Below are positions 17,476 to 28,789 of a stretch of DNA of 64,000 nt, piece after piece; within the stretch, counting starts at the first letter, position 1, and each line of letters starts with the position of its first letter. A program made the position numbers and the translations under genes. This DNA comes from Aureispira anguillae. GTDB taxonomy: Bacteria > Bacteroidota > Bacteroidia > Chitinophagales > Saprospiraceae. The DNA lies in NCBI RefSeq assembly GCF_026000115.1, contig NZ_AP026867.1, forward strand, positions 6,859,001-6,923,000, in the 5' to 3' direction. The notes beneath the pieces are model-generated. The model searched no databases. It was not told the origin of the DNA and saw only the letters and a program-made list of their open reading frames with translations.

Positions 17476-18066
17476 ATGGAAGTATCGCTAGATGTAATTA
17501 ATCATTTCAGGACACGTTACCCTTTTTTGGAAGATGAAGATATTGAAAGTGTCTTGGATTTAGTGGTGTTTAAGACTTATAACGCTAATGATTTTTTTGT
17601 AAGGTTTGAGGAGGTGAATACCAATATATTTTTAGTTTTAAATGGATTGTTTAAAACTTATTACTTAGATGAAAATGGAGAAGAAGTTATTATTAACTTT
17701 TACAAAGAAAATGATATTTCTGGGAATTGGTACTCTACTTTATTGGGAGAACCTTCTAAGCTTTGTATTAGTGCACTAGAGCCTTCTGTCATTATCCAAG
17801 TTGATATACGAAAAATAGATGCTCTAGCTTTTAACAATATTAATATACTAAGGGCTTATAGCGATATTCTAAAAGGAAAACTAATTAGCTCACTGCATAA
17901 GATATGGGGAAATATGAATGAAAAACCTGAAGTGCGTTTTTTGCGATTAAAAGAAGAACGAGCAGATTTGTTGGATAGATTGTCTCAAAAACAGATCGCT
18001 TCTTTTTTAGGCATAACTCCTGTTTCTTTGTCAAGAATAAAGAAACGATTATCGATGAAAAGTTAG
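17476..18066 (+). CDS. Crp/Fnr-family transcriptional regulator
   Basis: A 196-residue protein. An N-terminal cyclic-nucleotide-binding-type beta barrel (residues ~20-120: YNANDFFVRFEEVNTNIFLVLNG, VIINFYKENDISGNW) is joined to a C-terminal helix-turn-helix (QKQIASFLGITPVSLSRIKK). The PBC signature that binds cAMP in true CRP is not intact. It belongs to the Bacteroidota Crp-like group whose ligands are mostly unknown. It lies 512 bases upstream of the giant surface protein gene on the same strand, so control of that gene is possible. Confidence 0.88.
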   Translation: MEVSLDVINHFRTRYPFLEDEDIESVLDLVVFKTYNANDFFVRFEEVNTNIFLVLNGLFKTYYLDENGEEVIINFYKENDISGNWYSTLLGEPSKLCISALEPSVIIQVDIRKIDALAFNNINILRAYSDILKGKLISSLHKIWGNMNEKPEVRFLRLKEERADLLDRLSQKQIASFLGITPVSLSRIKKRLSMKS

Positions 18067-18578
18067 GAGCAGTATTATCTTTTGTTAATCGATTTGTTCA
18101 CAATATTATTTATCTTTAAAGATTGAACGAAAAGTACTTTGTGAAAGTATGCTTTTCTACCTGTATTAGAATTAATTATATAATGGATAAGGACTAAGTT
18201 TACTATTCTTGTTGTAGTAGTAAAGGCAGGAATAAACCCTTAAAAGGCAGGAATAGGCACCTTGTTGCTTAGGATTTTTTTTACTTTTGTCCCCACTCCA
18301 AATAAAAAACATGCACAATGAAAAGATACTTAATCACAAAATTAAGTATCTGAACCATGAGCCTAATAGCAATCAAATTGTCTATTGAGGCTTAAAAGAA
18401 TAAATACCTTTTCATTCAAGGTAGTGCATTCTATGCCTAGATATTTATTGCTGATAAAGTCTAGTGTATCCCATATTTTGTATACATAATTCACCTATTT
18501 AATATATGTTCTAGTTTAGTGAGAAGGTCTCTATTGATTTCCCATTTTCACAAATAGTAGAATAAAAAACAAGTTAAT
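18067..18578 (+). promoter_or_regulatory. long leader region upstream of the giant surface protein gene
   Basis: Several signals lie in 512 bases. AAAGGCAGGAATA occurs twice with 21-bp spacing (18222-18234 and 18243-18255), which puts both on the same helix face. TACTTTTG (18282-18289) is a good -7 element. An 11-bp perfect inverted repeat AGATACTTAAT/ATTAAGTATCT (18324-18351, 6-base loop) lies in what would be a 280-base leader. A 11-codon open frame beginning with ATG at 18318 runs through the hairpin and ends at 18353. A regulator-binding site plus leader control is inferred. Confidence 0.45.
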
Positions 18579-21500
18579 ATGCAAACATCTTTACTTGATT
18601 CGAAGAACAAGAGACATACCCTATACCCTTGGGCGATGTGCTTGATGGCTTCTTTTTTTTTATTGTTAACAACTTCCCAACTAAAAGCAGAAGGAACGGC
18701 TCAAGTGATGCCGACAGCTACTAATGGTACTGCTCTTTGGATAAGGGAGAGTTTAGGTTATGGAGCCTTTCGGAATGCTCCTAATGGAAATAGATTAAAG
18801 ATTTCTATTCAAAACCACACGATTGAAAACCTTTATTTTGGGCTTAATGCATGGGAGCGTTTACCAGCTGCTGCACCCGCAGCCAATGTATTTTATCGAA
18901 TCATTGATCCCCTAGGTACTGAAGTGGTAGCGCCTACTGCTGTGCCACTTGCTGGGGCTGGTTTTATCCCCAATTATGCACAAGCTGTTGCAGGACCAAA
19001 TGTAGGAGGTTTAAATCCTGCTGGTTATACTCCTATTGTGTTTAACCCTACCCAAAATGGAGAGTATTATATTGAAATCTATCAAAGTGCAGATGGAGGG
19101 GCAACTTCCTTAGCAACCGCTAATGGCGAAATATTCTTTCCATTTTTTGATTTCACAGTTGCAGAAACCAATAATACAATTTATACAGGACGTTTACATT
19201 GCCAAAATTGGTCTTTTATTGCTTATGATCCAGCTTCGGCAACCTTTACACCAGGATTGAATTTCTCTTTTGAGGGGGACTATTATGCCTATACTTCTGA
19301 TAGTTCTGTTATTCGAGTCAATTTTGAGCCTGGGTTTCGCCCTTTTGGTTATGTATTAGCAATGAATAAATTTGGGATTAATAATACAGGAAACTTCTTG
19401 ACAGATCGAGTATCTGAATATACAGGAACTTCTTCTCCTGCATTTGCCAATGGCTATGAGGTGTTTTTGGCCGTCCCAGATACTAGTGTTTTTACGGTTG
19501 CAGCTCCTTCTAGTGCTCCCGCTATACCAAGTAATGTATATGGTTGTCCAGGCAATTATTTTTTACCATTGTATATTCCCGATCCAGGGGATGTAGCTCT
19601 TTTGTTAGATTTAAATGGTATACCAGGTTATCAAACTGGATCGGCAGATCGAGTGTTAGAATTATATGATTTAACCGCAGGAAACCATGTTTTACAATGG
19701 AATGGTTTAGATGGCTTAGGCAATCCTGTAGCGGGTAATGTTAATTTCACAGTAACTGCTACACTGTTTAGAGGAAGAACGAATATTCCTATGCACGATG
19801 CAGAGCTAAATTCTAATGGACTTTCTATAACGGCTTTCTTCCCTTCTATAGGTACTAGAAAATTATATTGGGACGATAGCAATGTAGCCAATTTTGGTAC
19901 TTGTGGTGATAATGGCACCGATAATACAACAGGAACAGGAGTTGCTTCTGTCAATATGTTAGAAGGTTTTGTTGGACCAACTCATGCTTGGGATGGTGAT
20001 GCAACATTTGCTGTTCCTGCACCTACAGCAGGTGTGGGCTCTACAACCTTAGGAACATTATGCGATGACTTTGGTAATGCTAGAACTATTAATACTTGGT
20101 TTTGGTCTTATGATGTTTCTTCCATGCCTTTTGCTAGAACAACTCCAGATTGTGATACAGATAATGATGGTATTACGGATGCTTTGGATATAGATGATGA
20201 TAATGATGGTATTCCTGATTTAGTAGAACATGCAACCGATCCTTTGTTGGATGCAGACGGAGATGGTATTCCTGATTATTTAGACCCAGATGTGGCAGGT
20301 TTTGTAGATGCTAACTTTGATGGGGTAAATGATGTTTTTGATACCGATGGCGATGGAATAATCAATTCTTTTGATTTAGATGCCGATAACGATGGTATTC
20401 CAGATCTTGTAGAGGCTGGTGGTACTGATATTAATGGTGATGGTTTGGTTGATAATATGGTAGATGTAACGATTTCTGGGGCTTATACAGAAGCAGGATG
20501 TACGGCAACACCTTTAGTAATTGCTAGTCCAACTGCACTGACTTTGAGTGGCGATGGTAATCAAGATATCGCACTTCCTTTTCCATTTGATTACTTTGGA
20601 ACTACTTTCACAGGAAATTTACGGGTAAATATGAATGCTTGGGTAAGCTTTGATGCCATTAACCCAGGTTCTCCGTGGGTGCCTCAGACTTTTCCAGATG
20701 CAACTTATACAAATACCATTGCAATGAACTGGGCTGATTCTGAACCTCAGAATGGTGGAACAGTACGTTTTGGTACGAATGGAACAGCTCCCAATAGAAT
20801 TTTTATCTTGGAATTTGTGAATAATCCCTTTTTTGCACCAACTACAGGAAGCATAACGACACAGTTGCAACTACATGAAACAACCAATGAAATAAGAATT
20901 GTGACGACCAACTTTAATCCTTCGGCAGGGAATGCTTCTATGGGATTAAATCAGAATGGTACGACTTCGTATTCTGTTGCAGGACGTAATAATGCTTTTT
21001 ATAATATTACAACTCCTGAATGTAGAGCATTTACTTATGCAGGGCGTACTCCGAATGGTTTGACAGATGTATACGATGACAATCCAATTGCAAATGGAGA
21101 TTTGGATCAAGATGGTATTCCTAATTTCTTGGACTTAGATTCTGATGGAGATGGCATTTTGGATGTGACTGAAGCAGGAGGAGTAGATGCGAATGGAGAT
21201 GGTCAAGCAGATAATTACATTGATACAGATGGTGACGGCTTTAATGATGCTGTAGATGGGGATGTTGGAAACGATGGTACGGCAGAGAATACAGCCAATG
21301 CAACCACGGTAACAGGAGCGGATACGGATGGAGATGGTGTACCAAATTCTTATCCAAACGACAACCAAGATGGGGATAATAATTATAACTTCTTGGATAT
21401 AGATGCGGATAACGATGGAATCGTAGACAATACAGAAGGACAGGCAACGGCTTCTTACATTGCCCCAGCAGGGACAGATGCAGATGGAGATGGCATAGAC

Positions 21501-24500
21501 GATGCTTACGATAATGACGACGCAAGATTTGGGGGAGCGGGCTCAGGAATTGTACCGAATAATGCAGATGGAGCAGATAATCCCGATTACTTAGATTTGG
21601 ATACGGACAACGATGGTGAATCAGATCTAATAGAGGGACATGATACGAACGGAGATGGAGTAGTAGATGGAACGGATAGTCCCAATGCCAATACAGGTTT
21701 ATCTGGAGGGACAACAGATGCAGATGGAGATGGCTTGTTGGATGGTTATGATAACAATACCGCAAGTACGGATGCCACCAATACCAATTTGAACCCCAAT
21801 AGCCATCCTGATGCAGATGGTCAAAGTTCTGAGCGAGACTGGAGGGATGCGCTAGATGCAGATCAAGATGGTACGCCTGATGTTGTGGATATAGATTCAG
21901 ATAATGATGGAATTTTGGATATAAACGAAATGGATTGTTCTAATAGCAACCAAGGCTTTGCGGCATTTCCAAGTTCTAATTCAGGGATAATTACTGCTGG
22001 TTTGGCTAGTGCCAATTATACGATTACAGAAAATGCTGCTACGACAGGGTATACTGCTTCTGAAACATATACAGGCGGAGCTAATGGTATTGAAGTTATG
22101 AATAGTCAAGTGTTAGCAGGTAATGATGTCCTTTCTTATACCTTGAACTTGTCATCTATAACTGCTGGTTATTCACCTGTTATTAGATTGGGGCAAGTAT
22201 TAACTACTACTACTGGTAATAATGAGTCTTCTACTTGGATCATAAGTTGGAATGGAGGTGGTGTTGCTACTTATAGCGATCTGGCTAGCCCAACAGCAAC
22301 TATGTATCAAGCAGGAGTTAATGACCCTGGATTTGATATTAACGAAAGACAAATAGGGGGACTAGGAACTTCAGGAACAATTAGTAATGGAGGTAGCTTT
22401 GATACCTATATGATTAGAAATTCAGCGGCAGAGTGGTCTATTGAATTTCCAGAAGGAATTACTAGTGTAACGTTTACCAAAGTAGCTTGGACGGGAGTCG
22501 TTCCAACTGGAAAAGATGGCGGTTACCCCAAAATAGAATTAAATGATGGGGCAGGGGATAATGGAGAAACCTTTAATGAATGGTTTGCTTTTCAAGTTGA
22601 TTTTGTAGCGACTTGTGTTGCCATTGATACAGATGGAGACGGTATACCGAACCATTTAGACCTAGATTCAGACAACGACGGCATAGCAGATATAGTAGAA
22701 GCAGGAGGAGTAGATACAAATGGCGATGGTGTAGTAGATAATTATACGGATACGGATAACGATGGTCTAAGCGATGAATACGATGTAGACAATGGAGGAA
22801 CTGCGATAGCGAATAGTGACAGTGATGGCGATGGCATCTTGGATGTCTTAGATTTGGATTCGGACAACGATGGAATTGCAGATGTGGTAGAAGCAGGCGG
22901 CACCGATGAAAATGGAGATGGTCTAGCGGATAACTTTGCCGATACCGATGGCGATGGTTTTAACGATGCAGTAGATGGCGATGTCGGGAACGATGGGACA
23001 GCAGAAAATAGCAGTGATGCTTTGATCTTGACAGGAGTAGATACGGATAATGATGGCGCTCCTGATTCTTATTCCTCAGGAGATGCAGATGGAGATGGTG
23101 TACCCAATCATTTAGATTTGGATGGCGATAATGATGGCATACCAGATGTGGTAGAAGCAGGTGGCACCGATGCAGATGGAGATGGTCTAGCAGATAACTT
23201 TGCCGATACCGATGGCGATGGTTTTAACGATGTGGTAGATGGCGATGTCGGGAATGATGGTACGGCAGAGAATATAGCAGATGTTTTGGTTTTAACAGGA
23301 GCCGATACCAATGGAGATGGTGCCCCAGATACTTATGCAAGAGGAGATTTGGATGGCGATGGTATTCTAAATCAATTTGATTTGGATGCGGACAACGATG
23401 GTATTTTGGATGTAGAAGAAGCAGGCGGAATAGATGCCAATAGAGATGGAATAGCGGATGGTTTTGTGGATATAGATGGGGATGGTTTTAACGATGGCGT
23501 AGATGGCGATGTCGGGAACGATGGCACGGCAGAGAATACAGCAAATGCAATGACTGTAACAGGAGCAGATGGAAATGGAGATGGAAGACCAGATACTTAT
23601 CCAAACGATAACCAAGATGGAGACAACAATTACAACTTCTTGGATATAGATGCGGACAACGATGGAATCGTAGACAATACAGAAGGACAAGCAACGGCTT
23701 CTTACCTTGCCCCAGCAGGGACAGATGCAGATGGAGATGGGATAGACGATGCTTACGACAATGACGATGCAAACTTTGGTGGAGCAGGTTCAGGAATTGT
23801 ACCCAATAATGCGGATGGAGTAGACAATCCCGATTATTTGGACTTGGATAGTGATAATGATGGTTTATTAGATAATCTAGAGGGGCACGATACGAATGGA
23901 GATGGTCTAGTAGATGGCACAGATAGTCCAAATGCGAATACAGGTTTATCAGGAGGAGCAACAGATGCGGATGGAGACGGCTTGTTGGATGGTTATGATA
24001 ACAATACAGCAAGTACGGATGCCACCAATACCAATTTGAATCCCAATAGTCATCCAGATGCAACCAATGGGGTAACGATAGAGCGGGATTGGCGAGAAGG
24101 AAATACAACTTATGCAGCGAATGACATCAATACGACACCAATTAATGAGACGGCAAGTGGTAATGTCTTAACCAACGATTGGGATCATGAAAACAATACG
24201 CAAGTATTGACAGGTAACATAACAATAGATACAGATGGAGATGGCGTACCAGAAACAGCCAATGGATTGGGAACAGGAGTGACGGTAGGAGGAGTAAATG
24301 AAGATGGGACAGCTAATAACAATGCAGGCACTTTGACGCAAAATTCAGATGGGACGTATACATTTGTACCCACAGCAAATTTTGTAGGAGAGGTACGCTA
24401 TAGCTATCAAGTATGTGATAACGGGAGTCCTCAAGCTTGTGAGGAAGCATTGGTAACAATAGATGTAGAACCCTTGCCAACCACTGATAATGGAGAATTG

Positions 24501-26246
24501 GCACTGGCACCAGATGCGAATGTCACCTATGACGATTTAGCCGTAAGTGGTCAAGTTTTGTCGAATGACAACGATCCAGATGGGGATAACATCACTGTGA
24601 CTGGGACAATCAATATAGACACAGATGGAGATGGAGTAGTAGATGGTACAGTAGGATTGGGACTAGGAACAACCATAGCGGGAGTGGATCAAAATGGAGC
24701 AGCAGTGACCAATGCAGGCACCTTGACGCAAAATGCGGATGGAAGTTATACCTTTGATCCTGTAGCAGGTTTTGTAGGAGAGGTTGTTTATGAGTATACG
24801 GCTTGTGATGATGGCGTGCCTATGAGCTGTGAAACAACAACGGTGACAATACATGTATTACCATCAGTGTACAACAGTACAAATGCAATCGATGATGAGG
24901 AGTTTTTAGACAAAGGGACGACCTTAACGGCAAATGTGTTGGACAACGATAGTGATGTAGAAGGAGATAGCCAAATCGGAGGGGTAAGTTTGGTGAGTGG
25001 AGCAAGCCAAGGCACGGTGACTTTAAATCCAGATGGGAGTTATACGTATAGCCCAACCGATCCCAATTTTAGTGGGAACGATGAGTTTGTGTATAGCATC
25101 TGTGATGATGGAACGCCCAAAGCATGTGATACCGCAACGGTTTATCTGACGATCTTGGATGTTAATAAGGACTATGGAGATGGACCAGCAGTATATGGCG
25201 AGGCTTATCATAGAGCTATGAGAGATGGAAATGCGGATAATGTACTGGATGGTGGAACGGATATTTGGTTGGGTAGCAATACCGATTTTGAAAATGCAAG
25301 TTCGGGAGTAGGAACGGATAATTTTGACGATGGAATGGCATTAGGAACGGGAACAGCTGGTGCATTTCCAAGAACAGTGACTCCTTCTACTGTTTACAAT
25401 GTAGATTTAAATCTAAACTCAGTAGCAGCAGATAATGTATTTTACGGAATGTGGATTGATTGGAATGCCGATGGGATTTACGATGACTTTTACAATGGTT
25501 CGGTAGCTGTACCAGGAGGAGCAACAACAACAACCGTTAATGTGACTTCGCCAGCAACAGTAGCGACAAATTTAGTAAATATTAGAATTCGTTTAGATGA
25601 CAACCTGTTAGGGGCTGGTGATTTTGTGGGCGCAAGAACCAATGGAGAAATAGAAGATTATCAATTCTTGATGAATGATCCATTGCCTGTAGAGTTGCTG
25701 TATTTTAGAGCCAAATTGCAAGGGAAAACTCTTGGTCAATTGAATTGGGCGACAGCAACGGAGCTAAATAATGCAGGTTATGAAGTAGAACACGCTTTGC
25801 CAACAACAGGAGTGCCCGTCTTTAATCAGATTGGCTATGTAGAGGGAGCAGGAACGACCATTCAAGCTCAACATTATCAGTATGAAGTGCCCAATTTAGT
25901 AGCAGGTATTCATTATTTCCGTCTGAAACAAGTAGATTTTGATGGAACGTATACCTATACAGATATTCGTGCACTGAATGTAGAAGCGCCATTGGTACAA
26001 AAGCTATTCCCAACGCTTTTGCAGGAAGGACGTAGTACCGTTTATATCCAATTGGCAAAAGAAGATAACTATAAGGTAGAAGTCTTAACTACGTTGGGGC
26101 AGGTAGTCGAAGTACATCATACAAGCTCTCCAATAAATGCTTATTATGAAGTAGAATTTGACTTGAATCGCTATCCATCAGGAGTTTATTTGATTCGTGT
26201 GAGTAATGATAGTGGTACTTATACGGAAAAAATACGGGTAGAATAA
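18579..26246 (+). CDS. giant T9SS cell-surface protein with thrombospondin type 3 repeats
   Basis: 2555 residues. A signal peptide (~1-38) is followed by a beta-rich N-terminal region to ~520. Aspartate-rich TSP3-type calcium repeats (DxDxDGxxD) fill about 520-620, 830-1110 and 1350-1840. Two beta-rich inserts lie between them (about 635-820 and 1120-1345). Then come three cadherin/VCBS-like domains of ~115 residues with repeating [10 protein letters not shown]-type motifs (1842-2190) and a GEVED domain ending NGEIEDYQF (2193-2367). The type A sorting region starts [13 protein letters not shown] (2368-2555). TSP3 and cadherin-like modules bind calcium and give a stiff surface fibre; adhesion is the likely role. 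The DNA contains a 264-bp tandem repeat and a ~590-bp dispersed duplication. Confidence 0.93.
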   Translation: MQTSLLDSKNKRHTLYPWAMCLMASFFLLLTTSQLKAEGTAQVMPTATNGTALWIRESLGYGAFRNAPNGNRLKISIQNHTIENLYFGLNAWERLPAAAPAANVFYRIIDPLGTEVVAPTAVPLAGAGFIPNYAQAVAGPNVGGLNPAGYTPIVFNPTQNGEYYIEIYQSADGGATSLATANGEIFFPFFDFTVAETNNTIYTGRLHCQNWSFIAYDPASATFTPGLNFSFEGDYYAYTSDSSVIRVNFEPGFRPFGYVLAMNKFGINNTGNFLTDRVSEYTGTSSPAFANGYEVFLAVPDTSVFTVAAPSSAPAIPSNVYGCPGNYFLPLYIPDPGDVALLLDLNGIPGYQTGSADRVLELYDLTAGNHVLQWNGLDGLGNPVAGNVNFTVTATLFRGRTNIPMHDAELNSNGLSITAFFPSIGTRKLYWDDSNVANFGTCGDNGTDNTTGTGVASVNMLEGFVGPTHAWDGDATFAVPAPTAGVGSTTLGTLCDDFGNARTINTWFWSYDVSSMPFARTTPDCDTDNDGITDALDIDDDNDGIPDLVEHATDPLLDADGDGIPDYLDPDVAGFVDANFDGVNDVFDTDGDGIINSFDLDADNDGIPDLVEAGGTDINGDGLVDNMVDVTISGAYTEAGCTATPLVIASPTALTLSGDGNQDIALPFPFDYFGTTFTGNLRVNMNAWVSFDAINPGSPWVPQTFPDATYTNTIAMNWADSEPQNGGTVRFGTNGTAPNRIFILEFVNNPFFAPTTGSITTQLQLHETTNEIRIVTTNFNPSAGNASMGLNQNGTTSYSVAGRNNAFYNITTPECRAFTYAGRTPNGLTDVYDDNPIANGDLDQDGIPNFLDLDSDGDGILDVTEAGGVDANGDGQADNYIDTDGDGFNDAVDGDVGNDGTAENTANATTVTGADTDGDGVPNSYPNDNQDGDNNYNFLDIDADNDGIVDNTEGQATASYIAPAGTDADGDGIDDAYDNDDARFGGAGSGIVPNNADGADNPDYLDLDTDNDGESDLIEGHDTNGDGVVDGTDSPNANTGLSGGTTDADGDGLLDGYDNNTASTDATNTNLNPNSHPDADGQSSERDWRDALDADQDGTPDVVDIDSDNDGILDINEMDCSNSNQGFAAFPSSNSGIITAGLASANYTITENAATTGYTASETYTGGANGIEVMNSQVLAGNDVLSYTLNLSSITAGYSPVIRLGQVLTTTTGNNESSTWIISWNGGGVATYSDLASPTATMYQAGVNDPGFDINERQIGGLGTSGTISNGGSFDTYMIRNSAAEWSIEFPEGITSVTFTKVAWTGVVPTGKDGGYPKIELNDGAGDNGETFNEWFAFQVDFVATCVAIDTDGDGIPNHLDLDSDNDGIADIVEAGGVDTNGDGVVDNYTDTDNDGLSDEYDVDNGGTAIANSDSDGDGILDVLDLDSDNDGIADVVEAGGTDENGDGLADNFADTDGDGFNDAVDGDVGNDGTAENSSDALILTGVDTDNDGAPDSYSSGDADGDGVPNHLDLDGDNDGIPDVVEAGGTDADGDGLADNFADTDGDGFNDVVDGDVGNDGTAENIADVLVLTGADTNGDGAPDTYARGDLDGDGILNQFDLDADNDGILDVEEAGGIDANRDGIADGFVDIDGDGFNDGVDGDVGNDGTAENTANAMTVTGADGNGDGRPDTYPNDNQDGDNNYNFLDIDADNDGIVDNTEGQATASYLAPAGTDADGDGIDDAYDNDDANFGGAGSGIVPNNADGVDNPDYLDLDSDNDGLLDNLEGHDTNGDGLVDGTDSPNANTGLSGGATDADGDGLLDGYDNNTASTDATNTNLNPNSHPDATNGVTIERDWREGNTTYAANDINTTPINETASGNVLTNDWDHENNTQVLTGNITIDTDGDGVPETANGLGTGVTVGGVNEDGTANNNAGTLTQNSDGTYTFVPTANFVGEVRYSYQVCDNGSPQACEEALVTIDVEPLPTTDNGELALAPDANVTYDDLAVSGQVLSNDNDPDGDNITVTGTINIDTDGDGVVDGTVGLGLGTTIAGVDQNGAAVTNAGTLTQNADGSYTFDPVAGFVGEVVYEYTACDDGVPMSCETTTVTIHVLPSVYNSTNAIDDEEFLDKGTTLTANVLDNDSDVEGDSQIGGVSLVSGASQGTVTLNPDGSYTYSPTDPNFSGNDEFVYSICDDGTPKACDTATVYLTILDVNKDYGDGPAVYGEAYHRAMRDGNADNVLDGGTDIWLGSNTDFENASSGVGTDNFDDGMALGTGTAGAFPRTVTPSTVYNVDLNLNSVAADNVFYGMWIDWNADGIYDDFYNGSVAVPGGATTTTVNVTSPATVATNLVNIRIRLDDNLLGAGDFVGARTNGEIEDYQFLMNDPLPVELLYFRAKLQGKTLGQLNWATATELNNAGYEVEHALPTTGVPVFNQIGYVEGAGTTIQAQHYQYEVPNLVAGIHYFRLKQVDFDGTYTYTDIRALNVEAPLVQKLFPTLLQEGRSTVYIQLAKEDNYKVEVLTTLGQVVEVHHTSSPINAYYEVEFDLNRYPSGVYLIRVSNDSGTYTEKIRVE
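21237..21816 (+). repeat. long intragenic repeat, copy 1
   Basis: This segment encodes about 193 residues from [15 protein letters not shown] to [10 protein letters not shown]. It is nearly identical, at protein and largely at DNA level, to 23483-24062. The two copies are 2.2 kb apart in the same gene and frame. Confidence 0.85.
22824..23615 (+). repeat. three tandem 264-bp coding repeats
   Basis: Units start at 22824, 23088 and 23352, exactly 264 bases (88 codons) apart. Each opens with DGDG and contains a DxDxDNDGI calcium motif, EAGG and [17 protein letters not shown]. The third unit runs into the second copy of the long repeat. Confidence 0.85.
23483..24062 (+). repeat. long intragenic repeat, copy 2
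   Basis: Second copy of the block at 21237-21816. It differs in a few residues, for example ARFGG versus NFGG, and ends at [10 protein letters not shown] before the sequences part. Confidence 0.85.
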
Positions 26247-26566
26247 AAAAAATTAGATCGTATATTTATAAAGACTCTAACTACCATGGTTAGGGTCTTT
26301 TTTTTATTTTTTAGCTATAAATAAGGCAAAAGTGCATTTTTTTGAAATTTAATTAGGCAAGAATGGGATGTTGCAAGGCAAAAATATGCACCTCTATGAT
26401 TGAAGAAAGACTTATATTTGGATAAAATAGTAACATAATATGTTTGGTAGGAGGATGGTAAATTCCATTTTGATATAACAAATAACCAGCTCCAATAATT
26501 TGAAATGATTGCCCAAAAGAAATTTTGAATCTTTAGTTCCTTTTTAACAATTTGATACATTGTCCT
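26247..26566 (+). other. intergenic stretch between the paralogous T9SS genes
   Basis: 320 bases. The left end holds the terminator of the giant gene. The rest is AT-rich and should carry the promoter of the next gene, but I see no clear -7/-33 pair. Confidence 0.5.
26272..26305 (+). terminator. terminator of the giant surface protein gene
   Basis: Stem AGACTCTAAC/GTTAGGGTCT with one G-T pair and a 7-base loop, then eight T. It is related in sequence to the terminator at 27862. Confidence 0.9.
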
Positions 26567-27838
26567 ATGCAAACACTATTACATTTTTCCCAAAATAAGT
26601 TCTATTTCTTTTTTTTATTAAAATCCTTAATTAGGATTAAGTTTAACCCAAACAATCAGAGTTCAATTATTGGACTATTCTTTTTTATGGGGCTTTTTTT
26701 AGGAGACAGCACAATATTTGCTTCCCCTATGCATGTAAAATATCAATCGATTAATTTTTCAGATGGAACATCTTCTATAAATGGAGCAGCAACCAATGCC
26801 TCTTCTGTTACCGACTATGTAGCAATGATAGGGGGAGATCCTTGCCCGCTTTCGGGTGATTTTCTCAATGGGTATGATATACAAGGAGGACAGTCAATGC
26901 TTACCTTTACATTCAATACCCCAGTTGACCTTAGAGTTGACAATTTTATTTATTTAGATTATTACTATTTTAATGATGTACAAAACAATTCCGATTTAAG
27001 TAGATATTTAGCAGTTCAAGATATTGTTTTAATAACATCAGCAGGAAACTTGACAGGATCAGCTACTTTTACCAATGCAACAGATGTTGCCTTAAATAAT
27101 CAAGAATGGGTAAAGTTTAGGGTAGAAGTGCCTTACACAGCATCCAATACCTTAACGGTTACAGGAATTAGAGTTGACATAGAAATGAACAATGGAGGAA
27201 CAGGAGCGACATTTAATACTGCTAGTTCTGAAGTTTTTGCACTTGCACTGGAAGGAATAGGAGGGAGTGATCCATTGCCAGTAGAATTGATGCATTTTAA
27301 TACAGAATTAGAGGGAAAGAATGCCGCTAGCCTAAATTGGGCGACAGCAAGTGAGCTGAACAATGCTGGCTATGAAATAGAACATGCCTTGCCAACTACA
27401 GGGCTGCCCGTTTTTGAGCAAATAGACTATGTAGATGGTGCAGGCACAACCACTCAAGTACAATATTATAATTATAAAGTACCAAATTTAGTAGCAGGAG
27501 TACATTATTTTCGCTTAAAACAAGTGGATTTTGATGGAACTTACGCCTATACTGATATTCGTGCTCTAAGAGTAGACGCACCATTAGTGCAGAAATTGTT
27601 TCCCACAGTTTTGCGAGCGGGAAGGAACACTATGTATATTCAATTGGCAAAAGACGATCGTTACAAAATAGAAATCTTAACCACTTTGGGAAGTGTTGTT
27701 GAGAGACATGATATAAAGGCAAAAACAAATACCTATTATGAACTTGAATTGGATAGAAACCATTGTGCTACAGGAGTATATGTAGTTTACGTAAGGAATA
27801 ATACAGGGAGTTATAGTCAAAAAATACGAATTGAATAA
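26567..27838 (+). CDS. T9SS type A secreted protein, paralogue of the giant protein's C-terminus
   Basis: 423 residues from the ATG at 26567; a TTG five codons upstream is less likely. The hydrophobic signal region sits late (about 40-58, IIGLFFFMGLFLGDSTIFAS), so an internal start is possible. Residues ~60-235 form a beta-sandwich-like domain (FNTPVDLRVDNFIYLDYYYF) with no recognised family. From PLPVELMHFNTEL the last ~185 residues closely match the end of the 2555-residue protein just upstream, including [20 protein letters not shown] and the final sorting segment. It is exported by T9SS; function unknown. Confidence 0.85.
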   Translation: MQTLLHFSQNKFYFFFLLKSLIRIKFNPNNQSSIIGLFFFMGLFLGDSTIFASPMHVKYQSINFSDGTSSINGAATNASSVTDYVAMIGGDPCPLSGDFLNGYDIQGGQSMLTFTFNTPVDLRVDNFIYLDYYYFNDVQNNSDLSRYLAVQDIVLITSAGNLTGSATFTNATDVALNNQEWVKFRVEVPYTASNTLTVTGIRVDIEMNNGGTGATFNTASSEVFALALEGIGGSDPLPVELMHFNTELEGKNAASLNWATASELNNAGYEIEHALPTTGLPVFEQIDYVDGAGTTTQVQYYNYKVPNLVAGVHYFRLKQVDFDGTYAYTDIRALRVDAPLVQKLFPTVLRAGRNTMYIQLAKDDRYKIEILTTLGSVVERHDIKAKTNTYYELELDRNHCATGVYVVYVRNNTGSYSQKIRIE

Positions 27839-27861
27839 AACACACGTGCATTATATCATGG

Positions 27862-27896
27862 AGACTCTAGCTATTGCAGTTAGAGTCTTTTTTTTT
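27862..27896 (+). terminator. terminator of the second T9SS gene
   Basis: Stem AGACTCTAGCT/AGTTAGAGTCT with one G-T pair and a 5-base loop, then eleven T. It shares the arm AGACTCTA-CTA with the terminator at 26272. Confidence 0.9.
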
Positions 27897-27921
27897 ATCA
27901 ATTTGCCGAATGAAGCTAGTC

Positions 27922-28233
27922 TCAATTGGCTAGTGTTTCGAGAACATTAGCCAAACTATCATATTCCGCTATCGCATGTGCTACTTCTTGCTCATTGGTA
28001 GATGTTTCTATCAATTTAAGCAATTGAACTTGACGAATAACCATCGCATTTTCATCTGTTGTCGTATCGGATAGGCTCTGAAAAAATTTAATTCCAATAA
28101 CCACTAGAAAAGCGACCATCATAAAAGCATAAGTTAAGTTGCTAACATTCTCTTTCGATTCCTGAAAATAATCATCATCTGAAATTTCATCATTGTTATA
28201 GGGTTCCAATAAATCATCATTGTCGTCTTGCAT
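27922..28233 (-). CDS. small single-pass membrane protein
   Basis: 103 residues. An acidic N-terminus (DDNDDLLEPYNNDEISDDD) is followed by one membrane segment (about 35-52, YAFMMVAFLVVIGIKFF) and a helical C-terminal tail of ~50 residues. No family recognised. It follows another small membrane-protein gene with a gap of 19 bases, so the two are probably co-transcribed and may act together. Confidence 0.65.
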   Translation of the reverse strand: MQDDNDDLLEPYNNDEISDDDYFQESKENVSNLTYAFMMVAFLVVIGIKFFQSLSDTTTDENAMVIRQVQLLKLIETSTNEQEVAHAIAEYDSLANVLETLAN

Positions 28234-28252
28234 ACTTATCGTTATTGGGAGT

Positions 28253-28417
28253 TTATTGAGAAAGACTATCTACTTGCTCGGTTTGGTCAAGTGGTAAACC
28301 AAATGGGGTAGCATCACTTTTTCTAAAAAAAAAGGTTAGAAGGATTAAAAGCATAAAAATACCAAGACCAATTACTTTTATTAGGTTTGAATTGGTGGTT
28401 TCTTCTTGATTGTACAT
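28253..28417 (-). CDS. very small single-pass membrane protein
   Basis: 54 residues from the ATG at 28417 (MYNQEETTNSNL). A longer frame to 28489 would add 24 residues that overlap a repeat element and look non-coding. One membrane helix (IKVIGLGIFMLLILLTFFF) is flanked by a short polar N-terminus and a C-terminal tail. It is first gene of a likely two-gene unit with the 103-residue protein. Function unknown. Confidence 0.55.
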   Translation of the reverse strand: MYNQEETTNSNLIKVIGLGIFMLLILLTFFFRKSDATPFGLPLDQTEQVDSLSQ

Positions 28418-28453
28418 ATCTGTAAATATAATGGCTTTATAAAATGAACCTAT

Positions 28454-28630
28454 GTACAGGACAGCCCCAGCTTGCTGGCTCACGAGCAAAGCAAGCTAAA
28501 GTTTTTTAGTATAAAATATAGGATCTTTGCTTAATAATGATTTGGATGTTAGAGCGAAGCGGTCTAAAAAATAGTGATAAACCTCCTAATATTTTGATCA
28601 ACTAACCGAATTTATAGCTTTGTCCTGTAC
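28454..28630. repeat. 177-bp MITE-like element with 10-bp terminal inverted repeats
   Basis: GTACAGGACA (28454-28463) is repeated inverted as TGTCCTGTAC (28621-28630). The interior has no gene. The stretch at 28467-28487 (CCAGCTTGCTGGCTCACGAGC) is very close to 56490-56511 inside another inverted-repeat element, which suggests a common family. Confidence 0.5.
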
Positions 28631-28789
28631 CCAAAAAATGAACAAAAAGACACAGCAAACTATTATCTAGTAACAATGCCGTAATATCTTCTAAATTAAT
28701 AAAAATATAAAGAAGTTCCCTTTTTTGTAATTATTTTGTTTTTTGTAAAATTGAACTCATTCTCTGTATCTTTTGTATTATTTATAATG

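Noticed and set aside
23488-24108. Long minus-strand open frame (206 codons), and a similar one at 21241-21765
   Set aside because: They lie opposite the aspartate-rich repeats of the giant protein. The GAT/GAC-rich codons give His/Leu/Tyr-rich antisense frames with no domain. They are mirror effects of the repeat coding.
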